A DNA stretch of 15,024 nt. It comes from DAOTTI01 sp034437795 (lineage in GTDB: Bacteria > Chloroflexota > UBA11872 > UBA12225). The DNA lies in the NCBI GenBank assembly GCA_034437795.1, contig DAOTTI010000145.1, positions 1 to 15,024 of the forward strand, read 5' to 3'. This document shows, piece after piece, positions 1 through 7,288 of the stretch; positions within the stretch are counted from its first letter, which is position 1; every line of letters starts with the position of its first letter. Made by a program: the position numbers and the translations under genes. The notes under the pieces are model-generated. The model saw only the letters and a list, made by a program, of their open reading frames with translations, made no database searches and was not told the origin of the DNA.

Positions 1-166
1 GATCCGGCGGAGGCGAGCCGCCAGCGTCCTGGGCTACGGTGTGCGCCGCCGCCCACCAGACTGCGAACCAGATGAGCAGCGCCACGACGACCAGCGCAGC
101 GGCCACTCGCGCCGGTGGACTGGCCCATGCGGTGCGGGCGGGGCGTGCGGATTGCCAGCCAGACAT
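1..166 (-). CDS. Membrane-anchored protein, N-terminal fragment cut by the left edge
   Basis: Only the first 55 codons lie in the window; the frame is still open at position 1. The translation begins MSGWQSARPARTAW and has one hydrophobic stretch at about residues 21-41 (VAAALVVVALLIWFAVWW). Extracytoplasmic-looking, Pro/Gly-rich sequence (AQDAGGSPPPD) follows. This looks like a signal anchor or uncleaved signal peptide, so the protein is probably exported or membrane-tethered. The ATG at 164-166 is the only start possible: an in-frame TGA lies seven codons upstream with no ATG or GTG between. No good Shine-Dalgarno sequence is visible. The family cannot be named from this fragment. The gene is on the same strand as the secreted-protein gene to its right but is separated from it by a terminator-like hairpin, so it is probably transcribed separately. 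Confidence 0.55.
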   Translation of the reverse strand, partial: MSGWQSARPARTAWASPPARVAAALVVVALLIWFAVWWAAAHTVAQDAGGSPPPD

Positions 167-363
167 GGTTGATCGCCTGTACTCTCAAAGAATAGACGCC
201 GCCGGGCGTGGGGAGGTTCCCGTATCCGGAAACGAGTCGCGCTGCCGGCGCGCTATGGCATACGTGGCGGGGGCCGGCACGCCTTGCGTTCGCCTGGGCC
301 CACTACGAGCGTACAGCAAGCGCCGTGCCGTGCGGGACGGACGAATGATGAAGGACGAAAGGA

Positions 364-410
364 GAAGGACGGACGACGGAGCACGAATGCCTCTCCGTCG
401 TCCGTCCTTC
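364..410 (-). terminator. Strong hairpin terminator after the secreted-protein gene
   Basis: Two 18-nt arms (364-381 and 393-410) are perfect reverse complements around an 11-nt loop. The hairpin begins about 40 nt past the stop codon of the minus-strand gene ending at 451. Read in that direction, it is followed by a pyrimidine-rich tail (TCCTTTCGTCCTTC) rather than a pure T run. The arms are built from a GGACGGACGACGG-like low-complexity repeat that continues leftward as GAAGGACG copies. It therefore may have arisen as a repeat and serve as a terminator. Nothing else is recognisable in the gene-free stretch 167-450. Confidence 0.6.
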
Positions 411-450
411 GTGCAACGCGCCTCACCGGTCAGGAGAGGCCGGCTTGCGG

Positions 451-2169
451 CTAGGAGAGACCGACCTGGCCGACGCGGGTGGCCCAGACGTTGTTGCTGC
501 AGGTAGCGCTGGTGCCGGAGACGTACTCGCTATAGATCCACCACCGGCCGGAAACCGACGGATCAATGGCGATCCCGTTGTAGTCGCCCCACCGGTTGCG
601 TCCCAGGGAGTCGAGCTTGACGTAGCACCCCTGGCCGGGCTCGAGCAGCGAGCTATTCTGCAGGTCGTTGAGCGGGTCGGTGCTCTTGCGGCCCGTGTAG
701 CGGATGCCCGCGAAGGTGCTGGTCGAGGAGCGGTTGAAGACGACCATTGCGTCAGACGTGGAGCGCGGCATGATCGCGGGATAATAGTAGAAGAAGGTGG
801 CCGCGCCGTAGCTCCGCTGCTGGACCACGGCACTCGTCGAGGGATTGATCTCGTACCAGCGGACGCAGGAGCGCGTGGTGGGGTCGCCGCTCCAGGTGCA
901 GGCGACGGTGTGTGCCGCCCACAGCCGGCCGTTGCTCTGGCGGGCGACGTTGAGCAGCCGTGCGTCGCCGGTATCGATGCGTGTGGAGGTGCCCGGCTGC
1001 TGGGCGTCCGGCGGGATGCTGTAGCTATTGACCGTAATGGTGGTCCGTCCGCCGAACGTTGGCGCAGGCGGGATGGTCGCGGAGGTGGTGTACAGGCGCC
1101 GCGTCAGGCTGCTCCCTGAGCTGGAGCGGGCGCTCAGGAAGTACATGAGGTTGCTATTGACGTAGCTATGCGCCGGCTGGACGGTGAACTCCTTGGTGCC
1201 GTCGGCGTGGGTCAGGTTCCAGAAGTCCCACCAGTTCACTCCCGGACACGACGTGTTGTAGATCTGCGACTTGGAAAGAAACCGCAGCTTGGCGTACTGG
1301 AAGGTCGCCGTGCCGGTGAAGGGGCTGAACATGTTGGCGCTGATGACGATGGCGTTACTGTTCACGCCCACCTTGGCATAGTCGGCCCAGTTGCTGGTGT
1401 TGGTTGATCCGTTTAGCTTGGCGTCGAGGCTCCAGTTGCACCAGTTGCCCTGCGCCACGTTGTTGTCGGACACTGAGATCAGGAAGCGCGAGAGCTGGTC
1501 GCTGTCGCGCTTGGCCAGCGCTAGCAGCACAAAGCGGTCACTGAGGTCGTCGTAGAGCACCCAGGGGTCGAAGACGCTGATCCCTGTGTTGGGGCTGGGC
1601 AGGACGTTGGAGAACCAGCTCAGCAGGGTGCTGTTGAAGAGCTGCGTGCCGCTCTTGTTATAGATCCGCCAGGTGCGGTTCACGGCCACGATCAGATCAC
1701 TCGGCCCCACGGCGATGTGCGGGTCCGGCGGGATTGAGCCGGTGTAGGCGATGCCGGCGAACTCCGAAAACTGGATCGGCGTCATGGGAGCCACTTCCGC
1801 CGCTTCGACGCCGGCGTCGTCGGCATCGAGGCCGGCGTCCGCAGCGATGGCCAGCTCGCCTCGCTCCACGGCGCGCTTCAGAGCGGCCAGGGCAGCCGGG
1901 CCAAGATCGCTCAGGCGCGGGACGGCGCGGGCGGCACCGACCGCGGCGGCGTCGTCATCGGCGCTGACCTGGGCGGCCAGGGTAGCCAGGTCAAGCTTGC
2001 GGCCCGGTTCGGACCGGCCGGCTCCACCGGCGCCGGCGGCGGCCTCCGGCGCGAGGGCGAAGCCGTGCGCGCCATCGGCCTCCTGCGCGGCGGCCGGCAC
2101 GTATCCCCCGGCCAGCAGGCCCACTACCAGGACCGCCACCAACAAAGGATGCTGTCTTGCTCGTTTCAT
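451..2169 (-). CDS. Secreted protein of unknown function, possible beta-propeller-like fold
   Basis: The protein has 572 residues. MKRARQHPLL followed by a hydrophobic core (residues 9-24) and AAAQE looks like a Sec signal peptide cleaved near residue 28. I chose the ATG at 2167-2169 because it gives this clean signal peptide and has AAGGCGAG about 11 nt upstream. The frame opens 16 codons earlier, but those residues are charged and unhelpful. Residues 30-130 are Ala/Asp-rich and low in complexity. From about residue 140 the sequence becomes globular and rich in Trp, Tyr, Asn and Ser, with a conserved-looking core: IPPDPHIAVGPSDLIVAVN (147-165), VFDPWVLYDDLSDRFVLLAL (199-218) and WADYAKVGVNSNAIVISANMF (261-281). 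The phrase pattern (ligand-like PPDPH-AVG, then FDP-V-YD--S-RFV) resembles large secreted proteins often annotated hypothetical and thought to be beta-rich or propeller-like. That is recall, not a search result. Several Cys could form disulfides. No catalytic motif was recognised. It stands alone, with a terminator downstream. Confidence 0.85.
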   Translation of the reverse strand: MKRARQHPLLVAVLVVGLLAGGYVPAAAQEADGAHGFALAPEAAAGAGGAGRSEPGRKLDLATLAAQVSADDDAAAVGAARAVPRLSDLGPAALAALKRAVERGELAIAADAGLDADDAGVEAAEVAPMTPIQFSEFAGIAYTGSIPPDPHIAVGPSDLIVAVNRTWRIYNKSGTQLFNSTLLSWFSNVLPSPNTGISVFDPWVLYDDLSDRFVLLALAKRDSDQLSRFLISVSDNNVAQGNWCNWSLDAKLNGSTNTSNWADYAKVGVNSNAIVISANMFSPFTGTATFQYAKLRFLSKSQIYNTSCPGVNWWDFWNLTHADGTKEFTVQPAHSYVNSNLMYFLSARSSSGSSLTRRLYTTSATIPPAPTFGGRTTITVNSYSIPPDAQQPGTSTRIDTGDARLLNVARQSNGRLWAAHTVACTWSGDPTTRSCVRWYEINPSTSAVVQQRSYGAATFFYYYPAIMPRSTSDAMVVFNRSSTSTFAGIRYTGRKSTDPLNDLQNSSLLEPGQGCYVKLDSLGRNRWGDYNGIAIDPSVSGRWWIYSEYVSGTSATCSNNVWATRVGQVGLS

Positions 2170-2225
2170 TATGCGTTCTCGCCTTGTCACTGGCCGGCTG
2201 CCACTGGTCCCCCTCACGCTTTACT

Positions 2226-2314
2226 CGCGCCCTGCGTGCCCGTAGGCGAAGCGAATTGTGTCTGACATACAATGGCTCCTCCGGCCCGCGCCCTGCGTGC
2301 CCGCAGGCGAAGCG
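2226..2314. repeat. Two 28-nt near-identical direct repeats, 61 bp apart
   Basis: The copies lie at 2226-2253 and 2287-2314 and differ at one base (T versus C within CCCGTAGG / CCCGCAGG). Each contains an imperfect hairpin, CCTGC-GTGCCC-GCAGG. They lie about 60-145 bp upstream of the secreted-protein start, in its 5' leader. They do not resemble an insertion-sequence end that I recognise. Confidence 0.75.
2255..2273 (-). promoter_or_regulatory. Possible operator: AT-rich inverted repeat upstream of the secreted-protein gene
   Basis: ATTGTGT-CTGAC-ATACAAT has 7-nt arms with one mismatch. It is an AT-rich island in very GC-rich DNA, about 85-105 bp upstream of the ATG at 2169 and between the two 28-nt repeats. 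Dyads of this size and base composition are typical of GntR- or LacI-type operators. No regulator gene is nearby, and no convincing -35/-10 pair was found. Confidence 0.3.
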
Positions 2315-3018
2315 GGGCGAGTGGCCGGGGCGAGGTGGCAGCGCGGACTGGCTGCAAAGCCACGTGGTCCCGACCCGGCGGAAGGCTCGATCAAGAGCGC
2401 ACTGGCGAGAAGGGGCCGCGCGGCTCCTTGGTGTATAGCGGGGCGGGCACACCCCTTTGCCTGCTCGAACGACCTCTCACCCCCTTTCTTCTGGCGCCCT
2501 CGTGGCACTCCTGGCCGCCGGCGCGGGCCCGGGCTCAGGAGGTTAGTTCTTGGCACACGCTCCAGGTGGCGTGGTCGCGGCGTGTGTCCAACGGACCTTC
2601 CCGCTGGGACATCGCACAGGCAGCGTGGCCGGCGAGGCGTGCACCGGCAGGGATGCCGGCCGCGGCCTCACCATGATGCTGTATGGCGCTGCCTCCGCGC
2701 CTGCTCACTGAACGTCCGCACGCTGAAAATCAGCGCTTTTGGGAGATCTCAACCGGATCTCTACCCCGCCGCCACCGACCTGAAACCCATCGTCCCGGGT
2801 ACGCGGGAGCCATGCGCGTATAACCACGGGTCGGCCAGTTCCCCCCTTCGCCCCCAGGGTCGTGGGAGCCACGCACACTGTAGGAGTGAGCCGTGTCCGA
2901 GCGGCCCTTTGGCCCCAGGGCCATGGGAAACACGGGACTGTCCGCATCGTCTCCCTTGCGTGCCGGTGGCGAGGGTGCCTCGGCGGCCGTCTCCGAGGAA
3001 TGGAGCAAGCGCGGCCCG
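2315..3018. other. Long intergenic region without a supportable gene
   Basis: Open frames exist on both strands, but their translations are Arg/Pro/Ala-rich, lack a recognisable domain and overlap the repeats, so I call no gene. The stretch holds one copy of a 71-nt duplicated segment (2611-2681). Between about 2790 and 2940 there are three loosely similar phrases of the form GGGAGCCATGCGC / GGGAGCCACGCAC / GGGAAACACGGG. It looks like accumulated repeat debris. Confidence 0.5.
2611..2681. repeat. 71-nt direct repeat, copy 1
   Basis: This segment matches 3121-3191 at a constant offset of 510 bp, with about eight mismatches over 71 nt. The second half (GGCAGGGATGCCGGCCGCGG and onward) is the best conserved and contains the dyad-rich core GCCGGCCGCGGC. 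No flanking terminal inverted repeats or target duplications were seen. Confidence 0.7.
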
Positions 3019-3111
3019 TCACTCGTCGCGGACGGCGGCTTTGATCTTCGCCAGCAGCTCGGGTGGGAGAATGGCTAGCCCGTGCTCATTGCGGGCATGC
3101 TCGGCCGCCAG
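3019..3111 (-). pseudogene. Possible decayed gene, C-terminal scrap
   Basis: Read on the minus strand, 30 codons between an in-frame TAA (3112-3114) and TGA (3019-3021) give a protein-like peptide. It begins LAAEHARNEHGLAILPPELL, and the remaining ten residues, AKIKAAVRDE, form a charged, amphipathic end. The composition is much more natural than that of the Arg/Pro-rich spurious frames around it. It has no ATG or GTG start, and the frame continues as HRLCEVL upstream of the TAA. It may be the tail of an inactivated gene next to the duplicated 71-nt segment. The parent family is not recognised, and chance cannot be excluded at this length. Confidence 0.25.
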
Positions 3112-3120
3112 TTACAGCAC

Positions 3121-3191
3121 CTCGCACAGGCGGTGGGGCCGGTGAGGCGTGCACGGGCAGGGATGCCGGCCGCGGCCTCACCAAGATGCTG
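3121..3191. repeat. 71-nt direct repeat, copy 2
   Basis: This is the partner of 2611-2681 at a 510-bp offset, identical except at about eight positions. It lies directly upstream (on the minus strand) of the decayed coding scrap and just left of the palindromic repeats that follow the MFS gene. Confidence 0.7.
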
Positions 3192-3217
3192 CTAAAGGAC
3201 GTTGACGTAAGCAGCCC

Positions 3218-3297
3218 TCACCCTAACCCTCTCCCATTGGGAGAGGGAATGTTCGTTAAAGGAGCGCTCACCCTCGCCCTCTCCCAAAGGGGGGACG
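3218..3297. repeat. Two CTCACCCT...CCCTCTCCC palindromic repeats, possible MFS-gene terminator
   Basis: The first unit has a perfect 9-bp stem, CCCTCTCCC-ATT-GGGAGAGGG (3227-3247), preceded by CTCACCCTAA. The second (about 3268-3297) has CTCACCCTCGCCCTCTCCC followed by a degraded right arm. This REP-like palindrome family is widespread in bacterial intergenic DNA and is a well-known source of spurious PHPNPLPLGEG translations. Both units lie just past the stop of the minus-strand MFS gene (3323), so they may act as its terminator or 3' stabiliser, although no T run follows. Confidence 0.7.
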
Positions 3298-3322
3298 GAT
3301 CGCTGGGGGTGAAGGATCCGCG

Positions 3323-4708
3323 CTAGGTAGCCGCGGTAGCGAACATGCGCAGGCGCAGCGGGCTACCGCCCCAGCGTGAGCCGTAGGCTGCGACCCACAG
3401 GAGCAGCGCCACCGGCAGGACGCTGGCTGCAGAGAGGGCAAAGGGGAGCGCCGGATTGATCTGGTATAGCGCCCCGGCGGCCACGGTGCTGAGCGCGAGC
3501 GCGACGTTGAGGAGCGTGCTATAAACGGCAAAGCCGCGCTCCACATGCCCGGGGCGTCTCACCTGCACGGCGCTGGCTCCCTGGCCAGCGTGGTCCGCTG
3601 CGTGGGCGCCGCCCGCCTCCGCTATGGCCGGCTCCATGGCGGGGCGGAGTAAGGCCGCCGTGAGACCGGTGGAGAGCGCGCGCAGGGCGGTGAAGCCGCC
3701 CCGTAGCACGTGCGCGATAGCGCCCACCAGCAGCGAGGACGCGCCGAGCAGCGCTATGGCTCCCAGCATCACGAGCGCGGCGGCGGCCAGCATGGCGGTC
3801 GAGGCGCCGCGGCGACTGGCCAGGCGGCTCAAGATCAGGCCCCAGGCGATCGAGGCGAGCGCCGCGAGCGCACCCAGGGCCCCAATCTGCGCCCTGGAAT
3901 AGCCATAGGTCGAGACTAGCCAGTTCGGCGCCAGCGGCTGCGCCAGGTTGGCTCCGGCGAGCAGCGCCAACTGCACCAGCAGAGGCGCCATCAGCCGGCG
4001 ATCGGTGAGCACTGCGCTGTAGCCGGCGAGAATGGCGCCGACGGATAGATACGCGGCGGCCGTCCCCTGCCGAGCGCTCGACGCGCCGGCCGGGCTGACC
4101 ATTGGCGCTGGGCTCGTCCGCCCTTCGCCCGCGTCTGGCTGATCGTCCTCCAGGCGCTCCAGCTTCAGGACGCAGAGGGTTGCCAGGCCGTAAGCCCCCG
4201 CCACGCCCCAGAACAGTAGGCGCATGTCCCAGAGGTCGGCCAGCCAGCCACCGACAGGGGATGAGACGACCGTGCCCAGCGAGACGGCCGAGGTCATGAG
4301 CGAGTACACGCGCGGAAGCTCACGTCCCTGGGCCGCGGTGGCGATGTAGCCGAGGTACGCAGGGGCCTGCACCCCGACCAGGGCGAGCAGCACAATGCCC
4401 GGCAGCAGATGCTGCCAGCTAGCGGCCAGGGCGAACACCAGGGAAGACAGCGGCCCCATCGACCACCCTAGCAGCATGGCCTGCTTCCGCCCGAGGCGCT
4501 GCGTCAGGGCCGCACCGGGAATGAACACGACGGCGGAAACGGCCGTGGTCAGCGACAGAGCGATGCCGATCTCGACCGGCGATGCGCCGAGGCTCTCGAC
4601 GAATAGGGGCCAGATGGCGGCGTAGACCCCGCTGCCGATCCCCCAGACCAGATTGGCCAGAACGAGCAGGGCGTTATTGCGGTCGAGGTGGAGGAGCCTG
4701 GCCAGCAC
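3323..4708 (-). CDS. Major facilitator superfamily transporter
   Basis: The protein has 461 residues with about 12 hydrophobic segments, typical of MFS secondary transporters that exchange or export small molecules across the cytoplasmic membrane. The N-terminal half has TM1 near residues 14-36. A motif-A-like loop between TM2 and TM3 (GAALTQRLGRKQAM, 65-78) matches the family G-x-L-x-D-R-x-G-R-K pattern, except that the acidic residue is replaced (TQR for the usual aDR). A motif-C-like region (SLGTVVSSPVGGWLAD, 143-158) follows. The central cytoplasmic loop is about residues 184-215. The C-terminal half has an extra hydrophilic loop at about 354-390 (His/Ala/Gly-rich). The start is GTG (4706-4708), with AGGA 9 nt upstream. 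The gene follows the ABC operon on the same strand after 210 nt, so it could be co-transcribed or independent. The substrate is unknown; efflux is as likely as uptake. Confidence 0.9.
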   Translation of the reverse strand: MLARLLHLDRNNALLVLANLVWGIGSGVYAAIWPLFVESLGASPVEIGIALSLTTAVSAVVFIPGAALTQRLGRKQAMLLGWSMGPLSSLVFALAASWQHLLPGIVLLALVGVQAPAYLGYIATAAQGRELPRVYSLMTSAVSLGTVVSSPVGGWLADLWDMRLLFWGVAGAYGLATLCVLKLERLEDDQPDAGEGRTSPAPMVSPAGASSARQGTAAAYLSVGAILAGYSAVLTDRRLMAPLLVQLALLAGANLAQPLAPNWLVSTYGYSRAQIGALGALAALASIAWGLILSRLASRRGASTAMLAAAALVMLGAIALLGASSLLVGAIAHVLRGGFTALRALSTGLTAALLRPAMEPAIAEAGGAHAADHAGQGASAVQVRRPGHVERGFAVYSTLLNVALALSTVAAGALYQINPALPFALSAASVLPVALLLWVAAYGSRWGGSPLRLRMFATAAT

Positions 4709-4918
4709 GAGACCTGGTCCTGACGGGCAGTGAGTGGGTCGGCCGGACCTACCCTACCGCATGCCGGCGCCCGCCGCCAACCAGTGCGGCCCAGCAGGCG
4801 TCAGCACGCGCCCCTGCAGGCGGGCAGTCTGCCGCGCGCGGGCGGCCGCCAACCCGTGCGATCCTGCCGGTGTGCCTCGCCGCGGCCGCAGGTGGGGCAG
4901 CACCGGCCAGGCCGCTCG
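4709..4918. other. Intergenic spacer with an imperfect 29-nt direct repeat
   Basis: This is a very GC-rich gap between the fused ATPase gene and the MFS gene. The segments 4773-4801 and 4845-4873 (both starting GCCGCCAACC) match at roughly three quarters of positions, 72 bp apart. No clear terminator with a T run and no promoter was seen. Confidence 0.45.
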
Positions 4919-7288
4919 TCAGCGCGCGCTGGCGAAGGTGGCCGGCGCAGTGCGGGTCAGGTCGGCCAGGGGGATGTGGCAGACGATCTGATGCCCGTGG
5001 CCGGCGTCCTGCACCGGCGGCGGGATCTCGTCGCAGACGGCGCCCAGGTAGCGGGGGCAGCGCCCGGCGAAGGGGCAGCCGGCCGGGCGCTCATCCGGCC
5101 GCGGTACGGGGCCGTGCAGCGGGATCCGCTCCCGACGCAGGCTGGGATCCGGCAGCGGAACGGCGGAGAGCAGGGCCTGCGTATACGGGTGCTGCGGCCC
5201 GCGCAGCAGGTCGTCGGTCCGGCCCAGCTCCACGATCTTCCCCAGGTACATCACCCCGATGCGGTCGGCCAGATAGCGGACCACGCCCAGGTCATGAGAG
5301 ATGAACAGGTAGGCGGTGCCGTGCTCGCGCTGCAGGTCCAGCAGCAGGTTGAGGATGGCGGCCTGGACGGAGACGTCGAGCGCCGAGACGGCCTCATCGC
5401 AGATGACCAGCCGCGGATCGGCGGCGAACGCGCGCGCGATGCTGGCACGCTGCTTCTCGCCGCCGGAGAGTTGCGCGGGGTAGCGATCGTAGTAGTCGGG
5501 ACCGAGGTGGACCGCAGCGAGCAGGTCCAGCACCCGCGCGCGGGCGGCGCGGCCGCGCAGACCCAGGAAGAGCTCGACCGGGCGCTGGATGATCTCCCCC
5601 ACCGTCTGGCGCGGGTTGAGCGAGGCGTCGGGGTTCTGGAAGACCATCTGCAGGTCGCGCCGCAAGGGCGCCGGGCGCCGCTCGACGGGGCAGGTCACGT
5701 CGCGACCGAGGAACCGGATGGCGCCTTCCGACGGCTCGAGCAGCCCGGCGATGGTCCGCGCCAGCGTGGTCTTGCCACAGCCGCTCTCACCCACCAGGGC
5801 CAGCGTCTCGCCCGGCGCGATGTCGAAGCTGACCTGATCCACGGCCCGGACCGGCTGGCCGCCGCCCAGGCGCAGCAGGCGGTGGAGCGTGCCCGCGCGG
5901 CTGCCGTAGGTCTGGCTGAGCCCGCGTACCTCCAGGATGGGCGCGACCCCCTGCGCCAGCGCGCCGGACGTGCCGCCCCGCGTCTGGACCTGCGCTTGGA
6001 GCCGCCCGTCGCGCCACGGCGCCTCATGGTGGGGCGAGGAAGCGAGCGGCCCGCGCCGCGCGGGCGGCGCCGGCTCCGCGGATAAAGCGCGCCGAGGCGG
6101 CGCGGCCGCCCGACCATCATCAGCCTCTCCGTCCCCGTACGTCGGCCCGAGGCGGCGCAGGGCCCAGGCCGGCACGCTGGCCCAGAAGTGGCAGCGGGAG
6201 CGGTGGCCGGCGCCGTCGCTCCCGTCTCCCGCGACGGGCAAGAGACCGGCGCCGGTGGCGCTGGCGCCCGCGGCGAAGAGCGGGGGCGGGGCCTCGCGGC
6301 AGACGTCGGCGGCCAGGCCGCACCGGGGGGCGAAGACACAGCCGTTCGGGCGCGAGGTGCGTGGTGGGAGGTGGCCGGGGATCGGCTGCAGACGGGCCGC
6401 GCTCTTGGCCACGTCCAGGCGGGGCACGCACCCCAGCAGGCCGACGGTGTAAGGGTGGCGCGGCTGGTGGAAGAGGCCGGTCACGTCCGCCTCCTCCACC
6501 ACCTCGCCGGCGTACATGACCGCCACCCGATCGCACACCTGCGCGATGACGCCCAGGTTATGGCTGATGTACAGGATGGCGGCGTCCACCTGGCGCTTGA
6601 GCCGGTTGACCAGATCGAGGATCAGGGCCTCCGTCGTCACGTCGAGCCCGGTGGTCGGCTCGTCCATGATGAGCAGGGCGGGGTCGTTGATCAGCGCCAT
6701 GGCGATGACCACCCGCTGCTGCTGCCCGCCGGAGAGCTGGTGGGGATAGCGTCGCGCGATCCCGGCGGGATCAGGCAGGCCCACACGGTCGAGCAACTCG
6801 ATGGCGCGCTGCCAGCACTCGCGCTCGGACCGTCCGGTGTGGACGCGATGGGCCTCCGCCACCTGTTCGCCGACGACGAGTGACGGGTTCAGCGCCGTCT
6901 GGGGGTCCTGATAGACCATGGCCATGCGCGAGCCCCGCAGCCGGCGCAGGTCGGCCGGCGGCAGCCCGATCAGCTCGCGCCCGTGGAGGCGAATGGACCC
7001 GGCGGTGACGCGCCCATTCTCGCCCAGGTAGCCCATAATGGCGTAGGCCAGTGTGCTCTTGCCGCAGCCGGATTCCCCGACGATGCCGAGCGTCTGCCCG
7101 GCCGGCAGGACCAGTGACACGTCCCGCACCGCCTGGACGGTGCCTCCGCGCGTGGCGTAGGCGACGCTAAGATGGTTCACCTCCAGCACCGGCCGGCCGT
7201 GCGACGGCTGAACCGGCGCCAGGCGCGGCGCGGCGCCGCCGGCGTGGCCGTTGGACCGGCTTCGTCTTTCGCCAATCATCGGCGTCAT
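4919..7288 (-). CDS. Fused oligopeptide/dipeptide ABC transporter ATPase (DppD-DppF type)
   Basis: One 789-residue polypeptide contains two complete nucleotide-binding domains that are usually separate genes. Domain 1 (about 33-340) has Walker A GESGCGKST (71-79), Q-loop Gln127, signature LSGGQ (185-189), Walker B ALLIMDE (204-210) and switch His243. Domain 2 (about 451-775) has GESGCGKTT (500-508), Gln551, LSGGE (607-611), RLVICDE (626-632) and His665. Each carries the oligopeptide-family C-terminal extension with the HPYT motif and four spaced Cys (317, 323, 330, 366 and 738, 744, 752, 770). In this family such Cys can hold an iron-sulfur cluster. A Pro/Ala/Arg-rich linker of about 80 residues (370-450) joins the halves. 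Both sites look catalytically intact. The protein would sit on the cytoplasmic face and power the two permeases. Its ATG overlaps the upstream permease stop by 4 nt (ATGA), indicating translational coupling. Confidence 0.96.
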   Translation of the reverse strand: MTPMIGERRSRSNGHAGGAAPRLAPVQPSHGRPVLEVNHLSVAYATRGGTVQAVRDVSLVLPAGQTLGIVGESGCGKSTLAYAIMGYLGENGRVTAGSIRLHGRELIGLPPADLRRLRGSRMAMVYQDPQTALNPSLVVGEQVAEAHRVHTGRSERECWQRAIELLDRVGLPDPAGIARRYPHQLSGGQQQRVVIAMALINDPALLIMDEPTTGLDVTTEALILDLVNRLKRQVDAAILYISHNLGVIAQVCDRVAVMYAGEVVEEADVTGLFHQPRHPYTVGLLGCVPRLDVAKSAARLQPIPGHLPPRTSRPNGCVFAPRCGLAADVCREAPPPLFAAGASATGAGLLPVAGDGSDGAGHRSRCHFWASVPAWALRRLGPTYGDGEADDGRAAAPPRRALSAEPAPPARRGPLASSPHHEAPWRDGRLQAQVQTRGGTSGALAQGVAPILEVRGLSQTYGSRAGTLHRLLRLGGGQPVRAVDQVSFDIAPGETLALVGESGCGKTTLARTIAGLLEPSEGAIRFLGRDVTCPVERRPAPLRRDLQMVFQNPDASLNPRQTVGEIIQRPVELFLGLRGRAARARVLDLLAAVHLGPDYYDRYPAQLSGGEKQRASIARAFAADPRLVICDEAVSALDVSVQAAILNLLLDLQREHGTAYLFISHDLGVVRYLADRIGVMYLGKIVELGRTDDLLRGPQHPYTQALLSAVPLPDPSLRRERIPLHGPVPRPDERPAGCPFAGRCPRYLGAVCDEIPPPVQDAGHGHQIVCHIPLADLTRTAPATFASAR

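Noticed and set aside
2258..3145. 295-residue plus-strand open frame in the gene desert
   Set aside because: Arg/Pro/Ser-rich, spans the repeats, and has neither a domain nor a convincing ribosome site. High GC makes long stop-free frames common.
3063..3326. 87-residue plus-strand frame containing PHPNPLPLGEG
   Set aside because: This phrase is the known translation artefact of the CCCTCACCCTAACCCTCTCCC palindrome family.
4730..6085. 451-residue plus-strand open frame, and similar long frames opposite 7312-8088, 8194-8958 and 9673-10839
   Set aside because: Each is antisense to an ABC transporter gene with intact family motifs. The translations are His/Asp/Gly/Arg-rich shadow sequences.
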